Assembly: GCA_920105625.2 (NCBI GenBank)
Contig: OV050030.1
Location: 176,963,315 to 177,027,314, forward strand
Origin: Clusia tigrina
Taxonomy: Eukaryota > Arthropoda > Insecta > Diptera > Clusiidae
Length of the DNA stretch: 64,000 nucleotides
Direction: 5' to 3'
Shown here: one piece after another, positions 1-10,185 of the stretch
Layout: every line of letters begins with the position of its first letter
Numbering within the stretch: position 1 is the first letter of the stretch
Notes under the pieces: generated by a model
What the model saw: only the letters and a program-made list of their open reading frames with translations
The model's database searches: none
Told to the model about the DNA's origin: nothing
Made by a program: the position numbers and the translations under genes

Positions 1-680
1 GTTTTTACTGTTGGCCTTTGCTGACAATCCTGTCGAAGCCATACAGGGCCTTGCCACCATCGTTTATCCAGAGCTAGCTTCCTTGGATCTAGACCACGAC
101 TTGAGATACCCGCTGGGTTATCTTCTGAAGCGATGTGACGCCATTGTCCGCTGTTCGATATTAGCAGTATTTTGTTTACTCTATTAGCCACGAAAATCTT
201 CCACCGGTTTGGATCACCGCGGATCCATCATAGAGTCTGTCCAAAAGAAGGTGTTAGGATAGTCAATGTCATAATTAGATTTTGCTTTAACCATTTGAAT
301 AACCTTGCTGCTAAAAGTACGGCACACAGCCCCGCTCGAGGAATAGTCAGCTTCAGTTGCAATGGGGCTACCTTACATTTCGCTGACAGTAGATTGGTAT
401 GATAATTGCCTTGGCTATCTTGCAATCGTAAGTAAGCTGTCGCAGCGAATGCATGCATGGACGCGTCGCAAAACAGATGGAGACTGGCCGGAGCACACTC
501 ATGAATGGTTCCCAACCAGCCTGGTATTTGAATATCCGATATACCATTCAGTTCGAGGACATATTTATTCCATGTGGACTGAATTGTTGGTGACACGAGT
601 TCATCCCAAGTTATATTGAGCGACCACAATTGTTGCATAATTAACTTCGCTTTGACGACGACAGGACTTAACCAACCCAT
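1..680 (-). pseudogene. BEL/Pao RNase H and downstream pol region
   Basis: A 150-residue frame (680-228) contains LHLFCDASMHAFAATAYLR and a TIPRAGLCAVLLAARL stretch, which are the BEL/Pao RNase H-like signature and its following helix. The homology continues, after a frame break, to position 1 with a QWRHIASEDNPAGISSRG-like stretch just upstream of the integrase. The integrase would lie outside the window. Confidence 0.8.
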
Positions 681-784
681 CGGATCGAACAGACGTGCGA
701 TCGTAGATAAAATTATACGTTTCGTAGCAGGGCCAAGCGGAGTTGGAAATGAATGCTGAATGTGAATTCATCAGTCGATGGATT

Positions 785-1731
785 CTAATGCATTCCTAAC
801 GTCTTTAATGTTTCGTTTGAATTTAATTGCAACGATCCTTTTGTTTCACGATGTTCAGCTCGACTGTTTTCCAGCAATTGAAAGTTGTTGCTTGCCCATT
901 TACGTAGCGTATCAGTTCTTAGCATTCCAATTAACTGAGTTTGACTTTCAACTGCTTGATCTGTCGAATATCCTCCATATAAAACGTCATCAAAGTAGGT
1001 TTGTTGTTTAACTGCAGATACAGCCAGAGAAAAATTATGGGCCTCGTCGTCAGCCAGTTGATGCATCGTGCGGATGGCGGCATACGGAGCTGAACGCGTA
1101 CCGAACATGACGGTTGAGCAATAATACTCACGGATATTTCCCGAAGGATCATTACACCATAGAATTCATTTCGTCATTGAAATTAATGCAACGAAACATT
1201 TTTTCAACATCTGCCATGAAAGCGTATTTGAAAAAACGCCAGTTTGTTAGTGCAGCTGAAAGATCAGCTTGAAGTGCAGGACCGATAGCCAAGATGTTTC
1301 AGCGAGTTTCTGTTTGATGTTTTTGTTGATGCATCGAATACGACACGAACCTTCGTGGTCGTACTCGACTCCTTTGTGATAGCATGATGAGGTAGATAGC
1401 AGCAATTGTAGAAGGTGCGAGTAGGTTCCGATATTTTGTGCTTTCATTCAGGAGAGGTCACAAGTTTCATCTGGCCAAGTTGAAGATACTCGTCGATAGT
1501 GTCCTGGTAGATTTTCTGCAAAACCCGATCCCGGGTCAGCCGGCGCTCAAGATGAAGAAACCGTTTTAAAGCCACATGTCGCGATGTGCCGATGACACTG
1601 GATGGGTTCAGACTTGATAAAATTGGCCTTGTAAAAGTTATCGTACCATGTGTTTTGATTGGATTCGACGTTATTGGTGGGCATCTCTTCCAGCTCCCAA
1701 AATCTGCGTAGCAGATTGTCAGTCTCAACAT
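785..1731 (-). pseudogene. BEL/Pao reverse transcriptase, frame-broken
   Basis: Fragments in two frames make up a BEL-type RT. The N-terminal part contains RFLHLERRLTRD (near 1560). The C-terminal part has the start of the palm (MFGTRSAPYAA) followed by the catalytic YxDD box as YFDDVLYGG (near 1000). At least two frameshifts separate the pieces, with a gap at about 1150-1440 that includes stop codons. The catalytic aspartates are present, but the gene is dead because the frame is broken. Confidence 0.8.
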
Positions 1732-2197
1732 GAGTGTGCTCAGCCGTTACCGAGATAGTTGGCGTTGAACATGGCAGAAAATTCCCAGAGATTATATAAC
1801 CCAACGTCGTCCGTTGAGCAATGGGTTGTCCAAGAGCTGTGCGCTGAATGTCATCCCGAATAAGTTCGTCGTAAACATCGTTGCCGAGCAGGAGATCGAT
1901 GGATTGCGGCTCAAAATAGTTCGGATCAGCGAGATCAATCCCTGTGGGATAGGGGCGCTGTTCTGCGGGCAGACGTCGATGCGGCATAATTTGACCAACC
2001 TTTGGCAGAACATACGTTGGCACCTCATGGGAAATTTGTTCATCGTAGCGGGATCCGATGATGACATTACCATATGAGCGGCTGCTGGCAACCTTCATAT
2101 CTGCTAATTCGACGATGTTGATGGCAGTCCTCCCTCGAGGTAATAGTAGTAACTGGGCCTTGTTCCAAAAATTCTCTGAGCTCAAGTTGATAATCAA
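1547..2197 (-). pseudogene. BEL/Pao protease-RT linker region (peptidase A17-like)
   Basis: A 216-residue frame carries the stretch typical of the region between BEL/Pao protease and reverse transcriptase, including DLLLGNDVYDELI and RTTLGYIISG. In this family the domain processes the Gag-Pol polyprotein and leads into the RT. The protease catalytic D-S/T-G box was not seen inside this frame, so only the C-terminal part is represented. The frame continues into the RT N-terminus at 1731-1444 after a frame change. Confidence 0.8.
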
Positions 2198-2230
2198 TTG
2201 TGGCCTTGAGCAACTCTCCGAGACTGCTGC

Positions 2231-3140
2231 CTCATAGATAATTATAGGTCAGAAAACTGTTGTGAAAATCCAGCGCAGTAATTTCGGTGTATAGCCCCAG
2301 CTTTTCCCTGAGATAGAGATACATGTCATAAATTTTGGAATGGCCTATTTTGGGATTTCCTCATTCTGGGATTTTCATTTTTTATCCATTTACATCCAAA
2401 AATTTTGCTTCTTCCTATCGTTCTATCTCTTTTCCATCTAGTTAGATATGCTTTAGATGCCTGAGTTTGTATTTTCTTGTAAATATTATAATTGATTTTG
2501 CTGGATCTATATTCAGCCCAACTCTAACGCTAGTTTTATTCTGTGACATTGAGTATCTTCAAATTTCTCTCTACACATTATGACTGTAACCATTGTTTTC
2601 TAATTCTGCCAAGAGTTCATTTGCTACTATACTCCATCAGTGGTAACAGCATACCCCCTTGTAGCGACCCGTCGGTATCTCTTTCGATCCTGATAAGGAG
2701 CTTGTTGTGTTGTGAGTCAAACTCACAATGTCCGCTAAAACCCAAGCAGCTATAAGATTTTATTTTAATAAAATAATAAACGTGCATAGCCCTAAGGCGC
2801 ACGTATAATGTAATTAAATGTTGTTATTAAGTAAAAGTCGATTGCATGCTTTCAGGAGCGTGCATTTGACAATTGAACTGTAATGAACTTTCACTACTGA
2901 CTGGACAGCACTTTCCCAAAAGTGTGCCACTCAATGATAGCATTGTTAAACAATTTCCGAATTTGCAAACCAAAGAGTACGGCAATTTCAAATAACAATG
3001 TAGAAATAATAAAGTTAAACGTTAAGATACAATGCAATATGAATGCAAATAGTATATAAGCAGGTGTTTTCCAATAAAGAGAGCTTTCTAAAAAATAAAC
3101 AGAGATTGTTTCAACTCGGGCCGTTAGAGCCAAACTGGAC
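2231..3140. other. Unassigned AT-rich interval
   Basis: No recognisable coding homology in either strand. Short open frames at 2543-2755 and 2894-3133 have no motif, no family resemblance and low-complexity hydrophobic composition. It separates the BEL remnant from a non-LTR remnant and may be their untranslated or decayed flanks. Confidence 0.4.
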
Positions 3141-3555
3141 TCAGGCTGCTAACAAGTGCCCAGTAAATGTCCCACAGTGTGTAGAAACTAGGTGAGCACT
3201 GCACACACCGTAACAGGTGCTCTTCCACGGAGTTAGAGTATTATTGACCACTCTTTTAATCAGAGCCCTATTTATGGCTTCATGTGAAGTAATGTCAAAA
3301 TCGGTTTCTATGTCTAGAAAGGTACATAATGCCGTTTTCTTTTGTTCCAAAACTGTCTGAAGCACATTGGATAGTTGAAAGAGAGCAGTCTCTGTTTAAC
3401 CAGCCCAATATGCTTGTTGACATGGATTCAGTGGAACATCTATTATGATTGTAGGTATCTACTCCTTTTTCCATAATTCTCAGTACAAATGACGTAAGGC
3501 AATTTGAAGGATTTTGTAGATTGGTGGAGCATATTCTCCTACCGTTAGCTAACAC
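3141..3555 (-). pseudogene. LINE reverse transcriptase fragment
   Basis: Two overlapping frames give the RT fingers/palm start: LTSFVLRIMEKGVDTY, a CSTESMS box and then ALCTFLDIETDFDITSHEA, equivalent to the F-x-D-x-x-x-A-F-D motif A of LINE RTs, here with the second aspartate retained in a shifted context. The YxDD box is absent because the sequence ends before it. It is a truncated copy of a non-LTR RT, clade R1/LOA by resemblance. Confidence 0.7.
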
Positions 3556-3649
3556 CTTATAGAGTCCAGAAACCTCATTCGTATATCCGATGTTTTGCTT
3601 CCCCGAGAGAGAGAGAGTTAAGAGTGTTCCTATATTCGGAGCAGTCTAC

Positions 3650-4080
3650 GGTTCTTGTTAATAAGGTTAAGGTTAAGAAGGATACGAACTATGGTTACTT
3701 TAGTTCTTGGATAGCTGTCCTCGTATGCTTCAATAATAGCCTTATTGAGACCTTCTACCGCATTTATGATTTCCCCTGATCACAGCTCGTTACGGGTTGT
3801 CTTCTGATTTCATAAGTAGTCATTCCAATCTCTCATCCTTGGATTCCTAAGAATTTTATTAATTACTGGTGTTACCAAAATGTTAAAGCTTATTATAGTA
3901 TTATCAGACATTTAGGGTTCACTGGATACCACTCCATTGCTTACTAGCTCACAGCACCGATTATTTCCTATGGTGATGTCAAGTACGCTAGCTACAAATA
4001 TTCCTCTGCCACCTAAATTAAGTTTTTCTAATTTATTACTGATAATAAATTGAAGAAGTTACTTACCTAGCTTATTGGTG
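3650..4080 (-). pseudogene. LINE endonuclease C-terminus and linker
   Basis: Read on the minus strand, the interval encodes a stretch resembling the end of an apurinic-type LINE endonuclease. It includes an LDITIGNNRCCELVSN box followed by the degenerate SDH-region and a VEGLNKAIIEAYEDS linker that precedes the RT. Stops interrupt it. In active elements this enzyme nicks the target DNA. Confidence 0.6.
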
Positions 4081-4462
4081 TATAGGCTTCCTCATACCTC
4101 GCTGGCAATGCAACCAAGTAATAAAGGCCGCTTCTTCCCCTCGCAGTATTGCAGCAGTTCAGGTGGTGCCTCCGGTTCATCTCCTTGTAGATCTTCTATT
4201 GCTACTACTGCTAGAGAGACCACAGAAATTCATATTGTTACTTAATACCAAGCAGGCTGTAGGGTTATCACGTCTGATGTCGCATATTACTTGGGTTTTT
4301 GTTGCCGTCAAGCCTTTGATTTTACCGCTGAAGATCTAGAGTTCTTAGACCAGCACTATACCCAGTATAGACCTAAGTGTTGCTCTAGCGATGACCGATG
4401 ATGCGGCTTTCGCGTGTTGGAGATTTAATGGGTAAATTTTCTGCTGGTTATCTCCCTTTTTA

Positions 4463-5298
4463 TTATTTCGTCTTCGTCAGTTTTTCCGCTGGCAAAACGT
4501 CGTTGAAATTTGACAGGGACTCTTTAGTCAATATACTCACTTTCGGGAGGTAGTACATCGACTTTTTGACTGCCTCGCTTAAGGCTGCATCTTTTGGAAT
4601 TTTTTCGGCTACGTTGGCTGGTACTTCTGTCTTCGGCGTTTTTTCAACGTCCTTTATATGGTGGACTGGAATCGATCCAAATCTGTAGGCTACTCTACAA
4701 TTATTGGACTTATTTGTCATCAATACCGATTGTCAGCTGGTAACTATTCTTAATCTCTTCATTGCTGCACACTCTCCATAGACGCTCATTCTGGGCAATC
4801 GCCAGGTTGAGAAGTTTTTTTTCGACATCCGGTGCCCTTGGTAAGTAAGGGGTCATCATGTGTGCTCCGAGCATGTGAAGAACTCAGGGCCCTCCTAACC
4901 GGACAGTTTCGGTACTGTTATTTGCAGCCAATCGGTGGTTTCTTTGGATGCATAATTGGTCAGTATAAGGCCTGGTCGAAAGTGAAACCCTTCAAATCTA
5001 AGTTTGGATTTCAAACTATTGTACATTGCTTCTACAAGAAGTTCTTCAATCTTCCCTAGCTCTTTACGCAAGACTATATTCTCCAGTAGGATTTCGGTGA
5101 GATCGGCAGTCTCCGGCCTTTTGTGATGCTGGTATAGCTGACGACGGGTTTCATGGAATCGTTTATAGGTTGTGTGATCGATGTTGACGCAATTTTTGAT
5201 GGGTTTTTCGGTCCAACATGCTTCAGTGCAGATTGAGTTATATTATCCGCCCTGCTTTTCGAGGCAGAAATGTCATGAGATGGGCTGATTTCGCTCAA
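4463..5298 (-). pseudogene. LINE ORF1 (gag-like) remnant
   Basis: Minus-strand frames at 5298-5074, about 5060-4725 and 4723-4463 fit one decayed ORF1. The middle part has an alpha/beta segment with DWLQITVPKL and QNERLWRV, then GIDDK, followed in another frame by RVAYRFGSIPVH. This pattern matches the C-terminal RNA-binding region of insect R1/LOA-type ORF1 proteins. No zinc knuckle is visible. Confidence 0.55.
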
Positions 5299-5691
5299 AA
5301 AATTGTCGCGAATTTTCTTAGATCATCGTCGGTGAGCGCTCTTTTAGGTAGCTTGCCAAAATTTTTTTGTTTTCGTAAACTGGTGGAGTTTGTAATAGTA
5401 GTCAGAGGCCATACGGTCTATATTTCCAGCAGTCTAATTCTCTTAACATAAGAGCGCATAAGGTTGCCGCATTTCTGACGAATAAATCAATTGAGAAATA
5501 AATCAATTGGAGTCCAGGATTACACCTAGTTACCTGGCACTAGAGGATAGAGAAAGTGTAGTTTTATTTACATGAGGTAACAAAAAAGTCAAATTTTTAG
5601 TTTGCGTAGTATATAAGTTCATTTTCTGGGATTAATGCATAGTCCACTAGCCGTGCACCATGCAATCAATCTATTCAGCGAACTCTGGACA
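5299..5691. other. Unassigned interval left of the NUMT
   Basis: Nothing recognisable. It contains a short direct duplication (AAATCAATTGAG-type, about 5484-5510) and no coding homology. It ends where mitochondrial ND4 similarity starts. Confidence 0.35.
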
Positions 5692-5740
5692 ATTCCGCTA
5701 CATAATGGAATTATACAAATTATTACTAATACTAATTTTA
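5692..5740 (-). pseudogene. ND4: NUMT ND4 N-terminal fragment
   Basis: Minus-strand translation gives LKLVLVIICIIPLC, matching the first residues of NADH dehydrogenase subunit 4, directly after the end of ND4L as in mitochondria. Only the first 15 or so codons remain; the NUMT boundary lies here. Confidence 0.65.
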
Positions 5741-5761
5741 GCAATGTAAATTACTAAAAGA

Positions 5762-6023
5762 TTAATTACCATCAGTTCGAATTATAGAAACTAAAAGAGA
5801 TAGCCCTAAAGCTCCCTCACAAACTCTAAAACATAAAAATATTATAGAAAAAATAACAAATAATTTTTAATATTTAAATAAATTATTAATAAGAAATTAA
5901 ACACAGAACGATGTATTCTAAACTTAATAATAAAAAAATCAAATGTTTTCGATTTAATAAAAATAGCAATATTGCTATAACAAATAAAATTACTGGAACT
6001 GTATAATAAATAAATATAATCAT
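5762..6023 (-). pseudogene. ND4L: NUMT ND4L
   Basis: It begins with an ATG at 6023 and reads a hydrophobic chain with the conserved LNRKHLIFLLLSLEYIVL. It hits a stop near 5886, then resumes in another frame with the conserved end [19 protein letters not shown] before a TAA at 5764-5762. The length of 262 bp is not a multiple of three and is shorter than the usual ~290 bp. The functional protein is a small membrane subunit of respiratory complex I. Confidence 0.88.
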
Positions 6024-6025
6024 TA

Positions 6026-6090
6026 GTTTTAATAGTTTAATAAAAACCTTGGACTTGCGAATCAAAAATAATAATTTTTCTTTAAATTTT
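6026..6090 (+). tRNA. trnT: NUMT tRNA-Thr pseudogene
   Basis: Starting with GTTTTAATAGTTTAATAAAA, this matches the 5' half of insect mitochondrial tRNA-Thr. It lies between ND4L and trnP as expected. The anticodon arm reads CTTGGACTTGCGAATC, giving TGC where TGT is normal, and the 3' half pairs poorly. It is a decayed copy. Confidence 0.7.
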
Positions 6091-6111
6091 TCAAGAAAAA
6101 GCAAATTTTTC

Positions 6112-6159
6112 TTTTCTTTAATCTTCAAAATTAATATTTTTAATAAACTACTTCTTGAT
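6112..6159 (-). tRNA. trnP: NUMT tRNA-Pro remnant
   Basis: The segment just before the ND6 start has AATTAATATTTTTAATAAAC followed by TACTTCTTGA, similar to the anticodon/5' arms of minus-strand insect mitochondrial tRNA-Pro. The expected TGG anticodon context (CCA on the plus strand) is changed. Identified mostly from position; low sequence support. Confidence 0.45.
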
Positions 6160-6245
6160 ATCATTCAATTATTCTAATATTCATTATTATTAACTATTAG
6201 CTAAATATTTAATAAAATAAGTCATCCACTGGCCATTGGATTAGT
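6160..6245 (+). pseudogene. ND6: NUMT ND6 N-terminus fused to CytB
   Basis: From ATC at 6160 the frame reads the ND6 start (IIQLF, then SLLLTIS, then the conserved HPLAIGL) with two in-frame TAA codons. At about 6235-6250 it passes directly into CytB (GLVLAIYYTADI). Roughly 450 bp of ND6 and the first CytB codons are missing. The similar GLxLA sequence in both genes at the joint suggests a microhomology deletion. Confidence 0.7.
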
Positions 6246-7133
6246 TTTAGCTATATACTATACAGCCGATATTGATTTAGTTTTTAATAGAGTAAATCAT
6301 TTTTATCGTAATGTTAATTATGGTTGACTATTACGAACCCTACGCGCTAATGGCGGAATTTATTATAGTTCATACATTTATCCTTCAACATGAATAATTA
6401 TAACTATTATTTAATTTCTATTAATAGGAACTGCTTTTAGAGGTTATGTTTTACCATGAGGTCAAATATCTTTTTAAGGAGCCAAAGTTATTAGTAATCT
6501 TCTATTTCCATATTTAGGAATTGATTTAGTACAGTGAGTATGAGAAGGATTTGCAGTAGATACCGCAACTCTTACTCGAGTTTCAGTTTACATTTTATTT
6601 TAGCTTTCATTGTTTTAGCAATAATAATAGACCAATTATTATTTTCTCATCAAACAGTATCAAATAATCCGATAGGATTAAATTATACTAAAAATAAAAT
6701 TTCTTTTCATCGATATTTTCCATTTAAAGATATTGTGGGAGTTATTATTATAATATTATGTTTAATAATTTTAGCACTTACCAATCCTTATTTATTAAGA
6801 GATCCAGATATTTTTTTTCCAGCAGATCCTCTAGTAACAAAAATCCATATTAAACCTGAATGATATTTTTTATTTGCTTATGCTATTTTACGATCTATTC
6901 CAAATAAATTTGAACGGAGTAATTGCTTTAGTTTTATCTATTGCTATTATAACTCTTTATAAATTAAGAAAATTCTAACCAATTATTCAATTTATCCTTT
7001 GATTAAAATTAATTATTGTAGTTTTATTAACATGAATTACATTTTAAGAGGAGAAATTTTAGCTGTTACTTATTTTTTGTATTTTATAATTAATCCACTC
7101 ATCACTAAATGATGAGATTCATTATTAAAATAA
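6240..7133 (+). pseudogene. CYTB: NUMT cytochrome b
   Basis: Covers CytB from the YYTAD haem-ligand helix region to the C-terminus (NPLITKWWDSLLK then TAA, 7131-7133). Conserved boxes seen include [44 protein letters not shown] and the KPEWYFLFAYAILRSIPNK box. About 14 residues of the second helix are missing after RANGG, and there are frameshifts near 6470, 6600 and 6900. The longest surviving frame is 6534-6863. The functional protein is the cytochrome bc1 core subunit; this copy cannot encode it. Confidence 0.9.
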
Positions 7134-7135
7134 AT

Positions 7136-7200
7136 AGTTAATGAGCTTGAAGAGACTAATATTTTAAAATATAAGATAGAAATATAATTTTCTATTAACT
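7136..7200 (+). tRNA. trnS2: NUMT tRNA-Ser(UCN) pseudogene
   Basis: AGTTAATGAGCTTGAA at the 5' end and a perfectly pairing TCTATTAACT 3' end are the hallmarks of insect mitochondrial trnS2, placed between CytB and ND1. The anticodon loop reads ATTTTAAAAT, giving TAA in place of TGA, so the copy has lost its identity while the acceptor stem is intact. Confidence 0.85.
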
Positions 7201-7204
7201 ATTT

Positions 7205-7780
7205 ACTAAAATTAATTCATAATGTAAAAGAAAATAAAACGTTTTTTAAACCAATTAAAAATATTAATTAATTTAGTGAAAAATGTAAAAAGAAAACATT
7301 TTCAAGCCATATATACTAATTTATCATAACGAAATCGAGGTAAAGTACCACTTGCTAAAATAAAAAAAAGTTCAATAAACCCTAATTTTAAACAAAAAAT
7401 ATCCGCCCCTAAACAAAAAATACAAAATAGTATTCTCATAAATAAAATTCTGCGAAAGGTGTGCGGTTTTTTTTTTGCTAAAGAAATTGATCTTCAAATA
7501 TAAGAAATAGGAAATATAATAAATATAATTCCCATTTAAGTCTGATAAATAAAAAACCTAAAATATTAACTTTCCAATTAAAAAATTATAGATAATAAAA
7601 CTAAAGCTAAACTAACTTCATAACTTTCAGTAATCTTCCTAATAATGAACAATTTCAGCTAGACGATCAAAGTGGTATCATTACATTATAAACACCCATA
7701 CTAGTAAATCTTAAAAAAATAAAATACCTAAATTAAAAGAATACAATTCAAAGGTATACATATTCTAATTAATAAAAGGT
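7205..7780 (-). pseudogene. ND1: NUMT ND1, N-terminally truncated
   Basis: Minus-strand frames contain ND1 signatures: [16 protein letters not shown] near 7310-7350 and, nearer the start, SYEVSLALVLLS at about 7600. Several frameshifts and a T-rich insertion near 7460-7480 break the gene. The first part of ND1 is missing at the right NUMT edge, next to a short tandem duplication (GTAGGAGAAATATAATA, 7780-7819). Confidence 0.85.
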
Positions 7781-7820
7781 AGGAGAAATATAATAGAAAA
7801 GGTAGGAGAAATATAATAAG
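7779..7820 (+). repeat. Short tandem duplication at NUMT right edge
   Basis: The motif GGTAGGAGAAATATAATA occurs twice in a row, with AGAAAA between, at the point where mitochondrial similarity ends. It may be a scar of the insertion. Confidence 0.6.
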
Positions 7821-8167
7821 ATACATAATTTGATACATTTTTTTTCGGTTAGAGAGTGTATAAATGTCTATCCCATCTTCAAAAATGTCGTCACAGATTT
7901 GGTGTGTGAGGATTGCACTCACTGAAACATCCACCTCCTCTCCACCCTGGAAGCCTCCGTCAAGGTGGAGATTCTCACTTCGTCCCTATTGGACTCTCAA
8001 CATTAAGTGAGCTTGAAGTCAAGAGGAATTCCCAGGTATTTTAACACCTTTTGTGTCCTGATGGTCTCGGAGCAAACTCTCACGTCCATTTCAATTGGGA
8101 TGTGCTTTCTCGTGAGGAAAAGTAGTTCCGTCTTTTCCGTGGCCAACTTCAAACCGTGTGAATCGAG

Positions 8168-9250
8168 TCACCTCTGCGTTCTGATCATTACCTGGTTCAG
8201 CTTTCTTTGGGCATCTTTCGAGTCGCATGCGGTGATGACAGCCGCAATGTCGTCTGCGGATCCGACTAGATGAGTGTCATCTGGCATCTCTATGAGCTTA
8301 TGTTCCAAAGGTGCGGTCCGAGGATTGACCCTTGAGCTGCCCCTGACGTGATGGTTTTGCTTCGGGTGCCATTGTTGGTCTCGTATTTCAACATTCGATC
8401 TTTTAGGTAGCTCCGGATTGTTTTCTTTAGATAAGCTGTTATCTGAAAGCGATTTTCGAGTGCTTCGATCATGTCCACCTAGCACTGTTGAAAGCGTTTC
8501 TGAAGTCTAATGTAACAAGGAGTACCACTCGCCAGGAGTAGTGATTTCCTTGCTGTACCGCTAGCACACTTTCTATGACGTCTTCTAAGGCGCCAATTGT
8601 GGACTTTTCTGGCCGAAAAACGTGGAATCCCCAGCGTTTTCATGGCTGCTGCTATTCAGTGTTTGAGTAGTCGCTCCAAAAGTTTGCACGTGGTGTCTAG
8701 GATACACAGTGGTCAATATGCTGACAGTGATTCGGGGTTTCCTTTTCCCTTACTGAGGAGCACTAGTCGCTGTCCTTTCCATACGTCTGGGAATATTCTT
8801 TCTATCTGGCAGTCATTGTACATATCGAAAAGTAGTTGGGCATGGTCATTTTATACTATTTTTAGGATTTCTGCTGGAATACCATCGATACCTGGTGCTT
8901 TGTTTCTCTCTAGGGTGATGACGGCTGCTTTAAGTACATATTTCGTGAAAGGAGGTGGGACTTCCTTGACCAGCACTTCCGATTCTTCTAGTAAGACAGA
9001 TATAGGGAATAGAGCGTTTACTATATTTTCCATAGCATGATCTTTTAGTTGGGGTACCAATTCTCTTGATCCAAGCTTTTTCATTAGGACTTTATATCCC
9101 AGTCCCCATGGGTCGTTATTTATATCGTTTCGAAGCTCCTCCCATTTATTCTCCTTGTTAGTGTGAATAGCAGTTTTGAGGGTTTTCCTAGCGGATTGGA
9201 AATCTTCTCTTTCGGCAATCGCAGATCTTACACGTCTGGCCCTATATATA
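8168..9250 (-). pseudogene. R1-like reverse transcriptase, active site changed
   Basis: From about 9250 the frame reads a linker (AREDF-type, KWEELRNDINNDPWGLGYK) and then RT fingers with RNKAPGIDGIPAEILK (near 8870). Later pieces are AQGSILGPHLWN and the catalytic box, which reads SADDIAAVI instead of YADDxxxxI. Frame changes occur around 8850 and 8480. In working elements this enzyme copies RNA at a nicked target; here Tyr to Ser in the YADD box plus frameshifts exclude activity. Confidence 0.78.
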
Positions 9251-9419
9251 CTTTCCTGTCAAGTCCTTTACGTTACCATATTAGTTGACAAGGAGCAAAG
9301 CACCAGAATCGTCGTTTTGTGTTATGCTCAGGCCCTTATCTGTAGTTAACCCATCCGATCCTGATGCAATATTTCTTCAGCAGTATATTGGCGAGCTTCG
9401 ATGAGATCATTACATAAGC

Positions 9420-10085
9420 TCACACCTGCTCTCTACAATTTGGTGCTATCTTAATTGTTACGATATCCTCACAGGAATCAGTTCTCATTTTGTCGGGAAG
9501 TGGCTCCTTTACGGCTTCATGTACTTCTTCCTTTGTGGCGAGCAGATCGAGAGCTCGTATCTCTATAGTAGCTATTGGCTTAAGGTCAGTCACAATTGCT
9601 GACTCCTGTAGTGCACCTTTTAAAAGTTCACAAAATGCCGTTGTCACATTTGCTCCTTTGTCCAGCTCCAACAGAAGCCCTCCTGCTCTTGTTTTCCGTA
9701 TCAATCGCTTTTGTCTGGGCAACTTCTGGATTAACATTGCAACGGATGCTTTCCAGGACATTGGCGTATTTGAAACCCCTACTGGTTTGATAAGGACTGT
9801 CACTTCGCGTTTCCACACGTATATCTCTTGTGACAGTTTGGCACCCATCGGCCTTACTTTCACAGATTTTTTGCCATCTTCTGGTTCTGCTGGGCTAGAA
9901 ATTGCTCGTTTCGGTCTGGCCATCTTTGCTGTGTCTGAGACGCTTATCAGGGCCTGGTGACGCGGTTTCGGTGCCGTAACAAGATTGCACTCGTTCTCTT
10001 TTTCCGTCCAGTTTCGCCGATAGCTTTCCATTACGTCGAAAAGCTCGTCCAGCTGGGAAACTCCGGTCTTTACGTCCAGGCTCAC
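9420..10085 (-). pseudogene. R1-like ORF1 (gag) central and C-terminal part
   Basis: A 221-residue frame. The first half is charged and Lys-rich; the second half has RKTRAGGLLLELDKG and IEIRALDLLATKEEV, typical of the RNA-binding core of R1-clade ORF1 proteins. The CCHC zinc knuckles that normally follow are missing, consistent with the deletion that removed the endonuclease. The frame starts at an ATG at 10085 but the protein probably began upstream in the 10497-10186 frame. Confidence 0.72.
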
Positions 10086-10185
10086 GTTATCAGCTTGATC
10101 ATATGGCTTGTTTCATCTTCGTCAAGACTCTCAGACATTTCGTGAGAACTTCTTTTTCTGCGGTTCTCATCTTTATGCTGAATTC

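Larger units (their letters stand above)
1..2230 (-). mobile_element. BEL/Pao LTR retrotransposon pol remnant
   Basis: The minus strand reads, in order, an aspartic-protease/DUF1758-like region (2230-1547), a reverse transcriptase (1731-785) and an RNase H region followed by the BEL-specific linker (680-1). This is the normal BEL/Pao pol order. Frames are broken several times by stops and frameshifts, so no polyprotein can be made. No LTR is visible at either side: the 3' half runs off the window edge and the right side ends in unrecognised sequence near 2.23 kb. Assignment to BEL/Pao is firm from the protein motifs; the family within it was not determined. Confidence 0.88.
3141..5298 (-). 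mobile_element. Degenerate non-LTR retrotransposon (R1/LOA-like), ORF1 and ORF2
   Basis: Minus-strand remnant with ORF1 (about 5298-4463), the endonuclease C-terminus and linker (about 4080-3650) and an RT fragment (3555-3141) in the expected order. Stops and frameshifts are frequent. A GA-rich run (about 3604-3618) lies between linker and RT. Homology to the LOA-like element at 26.8-31.5 kb is visible at protein level (STES.., FLDIE.DF box) but not at the DNA level, so it is a separate, older family. Confidence 0.7.
5692..7780 (+). other. NUMT: nuclear copy of mitochondrial DNA, ND4 to ND1
   Basis: A strongly AT-rich block carries pieces of ND4(-), ND4L(-), trnT(+), trnP(-), ND6(+), CytB(+), trnS2(+) and ND1(-), exactly the ancestral insect mitochondrial order and orientations. 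Several lesions show it is a nuclear pseudocopy. ND4L and CytB are frameshifted, most of ND6 and the start of CytB are deleted, and tRNA anticodons are altered. TGA codons sit at CytB tryptophan positions, as in invertebrate mitochondrial code. It is flanked by nuclear transposons, so it is not organellar sequence in place. It is not part of the inverted repeat. Confidence 0.92.

Noticed and set aside
6534..6863. Possible functional membrane protein gene
   Set aside because: It is the longest surviving frame of the NUMT cytochrome b, with mitochondrial TGA codons and frameshifts on both sides.
9490..9960. A 156-residue plus-strand frame
   Set aside because: Antisense shadow of the R1-like ORF1, no family resemblance.
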